This document shows positions 47,772 to 58,000 of a stretch of 64,000 bases of DNA, piece by piece (position 1 is the stretch's first letter; every line of letters begins with the position of its first letter). The translations under genes and the position numbers were made by a program. Origin of the DNA: Eutreptiella sp. 'Long Island Sound 2002'. Lineage: Eukaryota > Euglenozoa > Euglenophyceae > Eutreptiales > Eutreptiaceae. A model generated the notes under the pieces. That model did not search any database and had not been told where the DNA came from. It was given only the letters and a program-made list of their open reading frames with translations. The stretch lies in NCBI GenBank assembly GCA_964036045.1, contig OZ038390.1, forward strand, positions 39,000,025 through 39,064,024, read 5' to 3'.

Positions 47772-48264
47772 GTGAGCACCATCTCTCACAATGGGACATT
47801 GTGCACCCTCGCGAATGAGCACACCCTTGATCAGTGGTATGAGGGACAGCGGTGAAGGCATGTGAGGGGCAAGGGAGCAGATATTTTTTTCCACCCCACG
47901 CAGGGGTGGAAAGGGGTCCATGAAAGCTGGTAGGCCGCCGTGCAGTACAACTGGTGCCCAGTGGCATGTCTGTTGTGTGATCTTCTTGGCAGGGGAGTGG
48001 GTGCCATGGGGGCAGCACACTGCAATTGTGAGCAGTGGGCAAACATTTCATTCTTTCCCATGAACTAAAGCCCCATCAACCCGCCCGCGCACCCATAAGG
48101 ACCAACCGACATACTCACTCAGCCTTTATGGTACCCCCCTCTAACACTGACCTGACCAACACACTGCTGGGGGCATCATCGTGACTTCGAAGTTTGGGGT
48201 GTCCTCTCCACCACTTCTGATGCCAGAAATCATAAAACGGGGCCAGGGGGTTCCAGATCACTGA

Positions 48265-49445
48265 GTGTTACACATCAGCGGTGTGCTGCATTTTCCGAGC
48301 AGTTGCCTGATGTGTTGCTTGTGGAGGGTGCCTTTGTGCCTGGTTGTGTGTGTGTGTTTTGTGTGTGGTTTTGTGAAACAATTTTGCGCAGGGACAAAAA
48401 TTTTGTACCCCCCCTTCTGGTTGCTTGGGGAAACAAAAAGCTGTCATATTATAATTGTAACATTTGGACTGAGGGACAAGTATTGGTACAGAAATGGAGT
48501 TGTTTGCACCAAATTAGTGAATTTGTTTAAATCACCCCTTTGCACATGGCATGAAATGAATTGTTTGGACCCATTGATGCATCAATTTGGACATTGTGCT
48601 TCATCATTTGGATTAGAAAATTTTGTAAAATTTGTGCCATTGTCCAAAGAAAGCAAACACAAGGGACAATATTTCAGCACAACAGCAGTTTCTGTGGGTG
48701 ATAGTTTTGAAGGTCGCCCGGCTGAGTTTACTTGGCCCTAAAGGGCAAAGCAGTCTACCCAATCGCAAAGGGTTTACGAGAAGGGCAAGCACTGCCGTAT
48801 TGAAGCTTGTGGGCTGTCATATTTTTGCGAAGGTAAAGTACCGTTGTATCCTCGTACTATTGTTGGTCCCACTGTGCCCATGGCTGTGACTTGTATGACT
48901 TGCGCGTTTGCTTCAATTTTTGGGGCAAAGTGGCTGCAAATGCTTTCAAATTGTCTACAAGGCCATCCACAGCAACTTCCAACGTAGACCGCCGCGTCAC
49001 AAATGCCAACTAAAAGGCTAAAAGCGGAACGGCAATCACTGCCAGCCTAGGATTGGCCTCAAGTTCCTCTGCTTTCTCCTCTTGTGCCACACCTTTTGTG
49101 CCGGAACCCGGTGCTCCTGCTGCCAAGGAAATTGACTGTGACAGTGACAGCAACCGTAGTAGTGTGACAGTGATAGTGACAGTGATAGTGATAGTGACAA
49201 GGACATGCAGAGGGGACGTGTTCGCAGGTGTGGCCAAGACAATTCCACAACACCTGCTGCCCCTATATTTGAGTTTTAATGCGCCCGCACTTAAAAAGTG
49301 TGGTGTCTTGGATGGCCACACACTGAGGATTGTGGATGCTTCAAAAAAGCGGAAAGCTCGCCCTTCTTCGTCTACAATTACTGGAGCTCGGGTAGCAGAT
49401 TTTATGCGTCATCGCAAGAAGCGGATGGCTAAAGCACATTCATAG
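48265..49445 (+). other. Degenerate open frames of unknown origin
   Basis: Protein-like segments switch frames. One is KSCHIIIVTFGLRDKYWYRN at ~48430, then AEFTWP and a stop. Another frame continues KGKHCRIEACGLSYFCEGKV at ~48780. A final frame ends KKRKARPSSSTITGARVADF, MRHRKKRMAKAHS at 49443. A GACAGTGATAGT repeat (49138-49200) encodes Asp-Ser repeats in one frame. The sequence is lower in GC than its neighbours. A decayed transposon or retrogene is likely but not identified. Confidence 0.25.
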
Positions 49446-49599
49446 CTGACTGCTCCAATTTTTTGATCTACTATCCGTGAAACAGCCACCAAGAGTGTAT
49501 TCGAGCTGTGTCTTTTGGTACAGTGCCTTAGCAACCCTGTGGTGTGACAGAAAAATGTTTGTCATTTATTTGTTGTGCAATCTTCTTGCCGGTGAACCA

Positions 49600-50150
49600 T
49601 CCGAAGCCCACTAGGAAATATAAGGAACCATCGAGAGCCCACCAGGAAACGACAGCAACCATCCAGAGCCCACCTAGGGGCATCAAAAACCATCTAGAGC
49701 TCTCCATGAAATAACGGAAACCAAGCAACCATGCAGAGCCCACCAAGAAGAAATGGCAACCATCCACAGCCCACTAGGAAATATTAGGAACCATCCAAAG
49801 CCCACCAAACAGCAACCATCCGGAGCCCACCAAGAAGAAATAGCAACCATCCAAAGCCCAATAGGAAATATTAGGACCCATCCAAAGCCCACCAAGAAAC
49901 AATAGCAAGCATCCAAAGCCCACCACGAAATGACAAGAACCATCTAGAGCCCACTGTAAAATAACAGCAACCATTGAGAGCCCACCAAGAAGAAATAGCA
50001 ACCATCCACGGCCCACTAGAAAACAACAGCAACCATCCAGAGCCCGTTTGGAAATAATAGCAGCCATCCAAAGCCCATTAGGAAATGACAGGAACCATCC
50101 AGTGCCCACCAAGGAATAACAAGGATCGCCAGTGGCCCACCAAGAAAGAA
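49600..50150. repeat. Minisatellite, ~33-36-bp unit (CCATCCA(A/G)AGCCCACCAAGAA)
   Basis: About 16 degenerate copies of CCATCCAAAGCCCACCAAGA, AATAATAGCAA run for ~550 bp. The minus strand is open in several frames and translates to WALDGCYYFLVGFGW-type aromatic repeats, which are a by-product of the repeat. Confidence 0.85.
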
Positions 50151-51048
50151 CAGTGTTTTTGAAGCTCCAGGATTCCTAGTGTGTTTGAAGCTTCAGGATT
50201 CCTGGAGGTGGCGAATTTTCCCCCTTCCGAAGTTATCCCCTTCGAAATTATCCCCTAGCAAATCCCCCCCCCCCCCGTGCACAGATTTGGTTGCGATGAG
50301 CGCCCAACAAGCACGGAGTGCCGCGACACATACATCTACATAGTAACACATTTACACACAAACCACGATACACCCAAGTGCTTAGCCATTCTGTAACATG
50401 TTGTTGCTTGATCCTGGGGGTATGGGGAAAGAAGTAGTATTGGGGCTGTGCTACTTCTGACTAGGGGAATAACACCCCTACTCCTTCACCGCAGTTGAAG
50501 GGTGGGATTCCCGGCCATGCTTTGCACGTTGAGCCGAGGCCATAGTCTTCGCATTGATGGAGTGACGGTGTCAAAAGATCAACATGCACTGTTTTTTAGT
50601 TATCATGTTTGTTTCCTCTACAAGAAACCAACCAGTTGCCTTGAAACAGCTTCCTTTAATGGAAATTTCGGCGTATGTGTAAGGAACCCCCCCCCCCCCC
50701 CGCCTGGGGCTGCCTGCGAAAATAACGCCGTATGCCGTTTTCAGGAATATCTGCCCCCCTTGGGGGGGGGGGGGGTGCTTCAGGGGGTTTCCCAGTGGGT
50801 TTCGGGAAATCTACTGGGGGCCGGGGTGGGGGGTCACCATGGAGGATTAGTGTTGGCCGTTATGGTGGTTCGGGCAGGCCCACCAGTGATTGTCTGGCAT
50901 GAGTCACCTGTTTCTGGTGCTGTGGCAGGATCCTGTCTCACAACCCAAATGCTCGGCTGCAGTCCCTGGCTGTTGCACTTTGTCACACTTGCGTTGCATT
51001 TTGTCGTACGGCGGTTACTATGTTGTCATGTTGTCATGCTTTAAACCT

Positions 51049-51537
51049 CCCCCCCCCAAATAGTATACCCCCCCCCAAAATACTACACCCCCCCAAATAC
51101 TATACCCCCCTTGGCTTAATAAGCGTTTTGCCAAATACTATACCCCCTTTTCATCACATACAAGCAAACGAAACACGAAGAGATTCGGGATACGGTCTCA
51201 ACACCACTGCACAGTAGCTCACTTGAAGAAAGCGGTGATTGTGGTTTGCCTCTTTACATTGGAAACACTGCTGGAGGCGTGGGCCACAGTAGCAGAAGGT
51301 GCTGCTCCAGCTCCATCAGCACCTGTGACACACACATCCGCAAAAGCCTCATCAGGATCAAACTTGTAGTCAGGCGCGTTGTAGCAGTTTTTAGTATTGT
51401 GAGGGTGATAGCGAAAGGGCTGAAATACCATACCCCCCCCAAATAGTATACCCCCCCAAATAGTATATCCCCCTGGCCCTATTGAGCGTCAGGCAAATAC
51501 CATACCCCGGGGTACAGTATTTGGGGGGGGGGGGGTT
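51049..51537. repeat. Compound repeat with CCCCCCAAATAGTATA arrays and a terminal palindrome
   Basis: The left array (51049-51147) and right array (51427-51507) are direct repeats of one another. Each has copies of CCCCCCAAATAGTATA followed by a CCNTGGC.TA.T.AGCGT..GGCAAATAC.ATACCCC segment. The right array ends in a near-perfect palindrome, CAAATACCATACCCC/GGGGTACAGTATTTG (51494-51524), then G13. Between the arrays lies a minus-strand exon. It may be a transposon relic with LTR-like or subterminal repeats; the class is unclear. Confidence 0.6.
51219..51419 (-). CDS. Terminal exon with C-terminal PIP-box-like motif
   Basis: On the minus strand, an acceptor (GGTATTTCAG) is followed by PFRYHPHNTKNCYNAPDYKF, DPDEAFADVCVTGADGAGAA and finally VKRQTTITAFFK, then TGA. 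QTTITAFF matches the PCNA-interacting consensus Q-x-x-[ILM]-x-x-[FY]-[FY] at the extreme C-terminus, where such motifs usually act. Upstream exons were not found, and the exon is embedded in a repeat. It is most likely the end of a transposase or element-encoded replication protein. Confidence 0.4.
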   Translation of the reverse strand, partial: PFRYHPHNTKNCYNAPDYKFDPDEAFADVCVTGADGAGAAPSATVAHASSSVSNVKRQTTITAFFK

Positions 51538-51726
51538 ATTATTACAATTCTGTCCCGCTTTCCTGCATTTCCTTTGCAGTCCCTGTCACACGAAGAGACA
51601 TCCCTATTACACTGTATTGCATCCCCGTTACATCTTTAATACATCGTTGTATTTCATTTCACTGCAGACACAGGCCCCCCAATTCGCAAAGACTGAGATT
51701 TCCAGGCTGTTTTGGAAAGCAGCGAG

Positions 51727-51931
51727 CCCACAAATAAATTCTTCGGTTTTCAAGCAAAGGCGCCAACAGGAACAACAAAGGGGAAATTATTGGAGACGGG
51801 GGGGGTTGTTCGGTTGCAGGCACCCCATGGCCCTCCAATACCCAGAAGGTGGCAGCAAATGAGGAAGCCTGCTGCATGTGGCACGCCATTTGTGGCAGGC
51901 AGCACAACAGAGTCTCGCCTTGAAATGCATT
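51727..51931 (+). repeat. ~205-bp direct repeat, copy 1
   Basis: Homologous to 52529-52733 in the same orientation. Shared phrases are CAATACCCAGAAGGTGGCAG and TGTGGCAGGCAGCACAACAG. The two copies bracket the first exon assigned to the large downstream gene. Confidence 0.8.
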
Positions 51932-52039
51932 GCATCCGCAGGCTGAATGCTTCACATCAGGCAACAGTTCCGATCTCTGGGGGCCTGGCTCTGTGATTGG
52001 TATCTTTCTTGTGTTCGCTTCTGGTTTGTTGTGTTGTAG

Positions 52040-54771
52040 GTCACTGAACTTCACAACTCTTGGGGACGTTCCCCCCGTCCGGGACCAGGACACTACCCTT
52101 CGGGACGCAGACACCACCCGGGCAAACGGTCGCAGCGTCTCTGCAGCCTCGGTCCTGAGCTTCCCCTCGACCATGGGCTCCACAGTCAGGGCCCTGCACT
52201 TCTCCCCAGACCCCGACAGGCCCCCCCGAGAGGGCGCCATCAGTCTCGAAAGCGCGCTGTACACCGACGGTGGACTGGAGACCGACAGCAGCGTCTGGGA
52301 CAGTGTGTGCCCGATGCATTGTTGTCATGTCGGCTGAGGGGCCTGGGTCTGCATATGTTTTGATCCCCTGATTTGGAGCTCGATGTCGGGGCGTCCGGAT
52401 CATGGGGAAGGCGGTTTGTATGGCCGGTGCAACTACAAGCGCCATTTTCAGACGTGGCGGCTGGCAGAACAACAGTTTGGAGGGGGTGGGGGTGGTGCCC
52501 CCGGCCAATTCCAACGCAAAACCCCGCGCCCACACATGAATGCTTTGCTTTTCAAGGAAAGGGGCCAACAGGGACAAGAAAGGGGGACTTGTTGGAGACG
52601 GAGGCTTGATCGGTTGCAGGCACCTCGTGGCCCTTCAATACCCAGAAGGTGGCAGGAAATGAGGGAGCCCGTTGTCTGTGGCACGCCACATGTGGCAGGC
52701 AGCACAACAGAGCCTTGCCTTGCAGTGCGTAGAGCATGTCATGGACGTGTGAAATTGCTCGATCGAATGGCAACTCATCGCATGGACCAGCCCGTCTTTG
52801 CGCATCTCCGATTTCCCCATTTCACCCAAATGGCCTGACCTCGGCTCAGCTGCCAACTGCACAGTTTTCCAGTTTTGCACGACCTCAACAAACTGCGCTC
52901 TGCTGTTGTTCACGTTTCAGCCTCGTTTGCAAACAAAATAGTGGTCCGGCGAAACGCCCATCCCAGGGTGGGAACCGGGCGCCTCTGGCGCTTGCATCCC
53001 CCCTTCCCTTCAGGGCACCGACGCGGGGCACTCCGCTTCCCGGCCGACCCAGGGGCAGCAGTGCCAACCATTACGGACGGTAATTACAAACCCTGTTACC
53101 GGCCATTGTATATGGCAATTACCCTGTTTTTCTTGGAGGGGGTTTTGTGGATCCCTGGCGCCTCAGGTCGTACATCTCTCATTCCAATGAGGGCGCCCTT
53201 GCCATACCCATTCCTCACCTTTTTCCTCATCCCCATCCTCATTACCCGTACCATGCCCCCCTGCACCCCTCCTCATTCCCTTCGTCATGCCCCTCACATA
53301 TCCCGTATTCCCCCATCCCTCGCTCGCCCTTCTGCTATGCCGCGCTGCTTGTTGCAGATGCTTCTTTGGTGGGCTCCGACGTGTCGTTGCCGAGTTTCGT
53401 CAGCCCTGCTTTCAGCCAGATCTCCGAGTCCGACCTCTGGGCTCCCACACACGCTGCTCTGCCCCCTCAGGTGCCGCTGCCTCCTCGCGTTCGTGAGGTC
53501 CGAGTACAGACAAGCGTGGCAAGGGGTCATCTCATTTTGTAGAGCTGGGGCCCAGGAAATCTACAGAACGATGTTTTCCTTTTATGGTCAAGAGTTTGCC
53601 TCGATTTCACAATTTCCGCACAATCAAAAATGTAGCCGCGTGCCGCGCCAGTCACTGGTCATGATCAAAAGAGTGCTGCCAAAGCAGTGCGGTAAATGCG
53701 CGAAGATTTGTGGAAGTTTGCAGTTAACCACAGCGATAGGCCTTGAACTGACAGCAGTTGGCGGTTACGAGACGGCGGTTGGCTGTCGACTGCTGGCGAT
53801 TGGCCATTACCCGCCGGGCCAGAGGGTAAGCCAAGCGCAATGCTGGTTTGTTGTTGTAGCGGTAGGGTCATGCAAAGGCGGATGGGCCAAGGTGCTGGTT
53901 GTTCGCCGCATCGCATCTTATAGATCCGTCGACTGGCTGGCACAGTGGACCCGCACCTTCTGCCCCCCAGTTCACCGCCCAGGATGTCGCCCACAGGCAC
54001 CCCAATCAGACAATCGATCCGGTGGGGCCTCCAGCAAGGCGTCCTTTCACGGCAGTCAAAGCCCCTTTGTGACATTGGGTTCTGTTGGCTCATCACGGGG
54101 CCATGGACACTTGACCGTTATCCAGCGTTGCTCCCTTCGCAAGTCAGCACTGGAAAATAAGTTTGCCACAGGCGGGGGGGGGGGGGGCGGCAGGAGAGAG
54201 GGGGATGGGCCTCTTTGCCAGCCTGTTTGGGTCCGCTTTTCCTGCGGCGCGTCTGTGAGAGAATTGCAAGGAAACAGTGCATTGTGGACGATTGTATCAC
54301 ATGGAAATGTCTTGTTTAGGTGCCAATCCTGGACCAAAAACCCTGTCCCCCATTTCTTTCTGTTTCCCCCCGATGCTTCCTGTGATTTGTGTGCAAGTGA
54401 ACAGGGCACCCCAAGCTCGGTTACATCTTTCGGGTGTTTTTTGCAGGGTTTCTATGCTGTGTTTCCATTCCATTCCACTTTATGACATCATTGTTGCCAC
54501 AAAAATCGGATGACGAGGGGCGAAATAAGATCCCACTCTGGCGACAGCGGCAGCCCGGACGTTATTTTTTCAAAAAACATTCTCCCATGATACATGCCTC
54601 AAAGTGATCCGCGGGTCATGGAGATCGTTTTTGAGTAATTGTGTTAGGATCTCCCCCCCCACGACTCCCATCGGTGGCTGGGCAAGCGCCTCAGCACAGG
54701 GGATTCGGGGAATGGGCCTTCATGCCGCCCCTCCTCAGGGAGTTTTCTTTACCCCGCATTGTTGTGGTTGT

Positions 54772-54836
<65 letters not shown>

Positions 54837-54842
54837 TTGTTG

Positions 54843-54873
<31 letters not shown>

Positions 54874-54995
54874 CGCTGCTGTTGTTGTTGTTTTCGCTGT
54901 TGTTTGTTCGTTGTTGTTGTCGTTGCTGTTGTTGTTGTTGTTGTTCTTGTTGCTGTTGTTGCTAATGTTGCCAATGTTGCTGTTGATGATGATGA

Positions 54996-55038
<43 letters not shown>

Positions 55039-58000
55039 GGTGTTGGTGTTGGTGATGTTGCTGTCTTGCCATCGCCACCACCGTTTTCTATTTTCGGAAC
55101 AGGTGCCGCCCGCCAGCGATGCCCCGATGGCGCCGCATCTCCTCGACGCCGTGCCGGTGCCACCGAGCGGCCGTAGCGGCCCCGCGCCCTCCGTTGCGTT
55201 GTCTCGCGGCCCTACCTCCTTCACCGCCGCCCCCAGGCCCCCCGGTCCCGGTCACGCATTCACATTCAGATCCGCGCAGCCCTCGGCTGCAGTCGCCCAC
55301 CGAAGGGGGCCGTCTCCGTGCCGGGGCAGTGCCTTCGCCAGGGAATACCTCAAGCCCAGTGCCTCACACGCACCACGAGAGGCTGGGCCGCAGAGCGGCA
55401 GTGCGGCGCATGCCTCAGATGCGGGGTCCGCGGCAGGTGTGGTCGGGGGTTGTGTGGCGCGCAGGGTCTGCCCGCATGCCCCTCCCGTGCGAACCGCTTC
55501 CCGAAGTCATCGGCGGATGGCTCTTCTTTCAACGAAGCAGCCTTCCATTGGCTCCGTCCACACCGATGATATGTCTGTCCGTGCGGCCGACGTTTTGACA
55601 CGCGAAACTCATGGAGGAGACATGGTCAGAGCGGGAACAAGCGATGCGTCAGCCCCATTTACACACTTGTCGCGGCAGACCTTCTCACATCAAATGGGAC
55701 GACTGCGGTGCATGGGATCGCAGTGAGCTCAGCTGACCAAGTGGCAGAAAAACATTTTGCGTCCTCAGCCTCGTCCTGATTGTGATGGCTTGCCACCTGC
55801 CCTCCCATCAGTGTAGCTGCTACCTCTTTCTGCAGGGTGCATGTTGTGCAGCTGGAACCCTCATGTTTGAATGAGAAAATCAACTACTGATGCATGAGTA
55901 GGGTCATTCCATTTGGAGTGTTCTTTTCAAGCAGTGAGTGCTTCGGGTGATGAGACAGGGCGCCTCGGGTTTTGGGAGGTCTTCGATTGCATTTGGTTGC
56001 GAAAAAATGTGGACTGGAATTTGTCATGGTCATTGTGCACAGCGCCATGCCAAGCATGGCAAATTTACCAGCAGGAAAATTGCAGCTCAAAAACAGCCAC
56101 AGTCCATGTAAGGCAAAGGCATCCCTGAGATTCTACTTCCCTTTCGGGCTGGTCAACCTCCAAGCAGCGGGCAAACATCCTGCTTGCAAAGCCAGCAGCA
56201 ACACTCGACAGACAGATGCTAAGATACGCATTCCAATCGCTGGCAATGACAGCTGAACGGATAGAGCAACCCCTTTGTTGCTGCCCCGGGGTGCCGCAAT
56301 CCATCCATTTCGCGGAAACTCATGCAAAGCCATGGCCAGTGCTCAAATGGAACAGCCACGCGACGTGGGCGATTTGCCGAATTTTGTTTGGGTTGTTTCC
56401 TGATGGGTGTGCCCGCCGGGCAGAGGCACGACGCGACGCCGCTGTCCCCTGAGGCCCCCCTGTCGCCTCCTCAGTCTCATCGACGTCCTCGGTTCTGCCG
56501 GATTCCCGACCGCCCACTCCGTCCTCAGCCACACCCGCAGCCCCCAATACATCCGCAGCACCCCCTGCCCCATCTATGCCCCCCGCACCCGCACAACTGC
56601 CGCCTGCAGCCGCTTGCGAGCCCCCCTTCGCACCCCCCGTCCCCCCGATCCCGGGTCAGTGGTGCATGCCTTCACTCCCTGACACATCCGTTTCGCCCCC
56701 CCCTCCATCCCCCGTCCCCGACACGCCCGCGGTGTCCCCCACATCCCCCCGCTCCGGGGCTTTGCCAGAGCAAGCCCTCCATGGCACCATTCCAGAATCC
56801 GGCGCACCTCTGGGCCCTGCCACATCCAATACTCAAAGCAGAGGACCGGCTTGCAACGAAACAGCTGCAGCCGACGCCTCAACCTCAGCCCATGCAGCCC
56901 ACGACCACATTACAGCCCCAGATCGCGCCACAGCCCCAGATCACGCCACAGCCCCAGATCACGCCACAGCCCCAGATCACGCCACAGCCCCAGATCACAC
57001 CACAGCCCCAGATCACGCCACAGCCCCAGATCACGCCACAGCCCCAGATCACACCACAGCCCCAGATCACGCCACAGCCCCAGATCACGCCACAGCCCCA
57101 GATCACGCCACAGCCCCAGATCACGCCACAGCCCCAGATCACGCCACAGCCCCAGATCACGCCACAGCCCCAGATCACACCACAGCCCCAGATCACGCCA
57201 CAGCCCCAGATCACGCCACAGCCCCAGAGCACACCACAGCCCCAGATCACGCCACAGCCCCAGATCACGCCACAGCCTCAGATCACACCACAGCCCCAGA
57301 TCACGCCACAGCCCCAGATCACGCCACAGCCCCAGATCACGCCACAGCCCCAGATCACGCCACAGCCCCAGATCACGCCACAGCCCCAGATCACGCCACA
57401 GCCTCAGATCACGCCACAGCCCCAGATCACACCACAGCCCCAGATCACGCCACAGCCCCAGATCACGCCACAGCCCCAGATCACGCCACAGCCCCAGATC
57501 ACGCCACAGCCCCAGATCACGCCACAGCCCCAGATCACGCCACAGCCCCAGATCACGCCACAGCCCCAGATCACGCCACAGCCCCAGATCACGCCACAGC
57601 CTCAGATCGCGCCACAGCCCCAGAGCACACCACAGCCCCAGATCACGCCACAGCCCCAGATCACGCCACAGCCCCAGATCGCGCCACAGCCCCAGATCAC
57701 ACCACAGCCCCAGATCACGCCACAGCCCCAGATCACGCCACAGCCCCAGATCACGCCACAGCCCCAGATCACACCATAGCCCCAGATCACACCATAGCCC
57801 CCGACCACATTACAGCCCCAGATCACACCACAGCCCCCGACCACATCACAGCCCCAGATCACGCCACAGCCCCAGATCACACCATAGCCCCAGCCAATAC
57901 TACCGCCCAGGCCGTTGCCACAGCCCCGACCCATGCTTCAGCTGCAGACCCCATCGCAGCCCCAGCCCATGCCACTCTGCCCCCTGCCAACACCACACCC

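Noticed and set aside
52875-54485. 536-codon plus-strand open frame
   Set aside because: Its translation is low-complexity and crosses regions whose better-supported exon (53167-53470) uses another frame. Length alone in GC-rich, stop-poor DNA is not evidence.
54641-55100. Poly-Leu/Cys/Val ORFs and the matching minus-strand poly-Asn/Gln ORFs
   Set aside because: They read through a trinucleotide microsatellite upstream of a splice acceptor.
56322-57779. 485-codon PQPQIT frame as the coding frame of the repeat exon
   Set aside because: It stops at 57777 inside the array, and its upstream part does not join any exon in phase. The TAPDHA frame does both. The silent-change pattern is kept as a finding.
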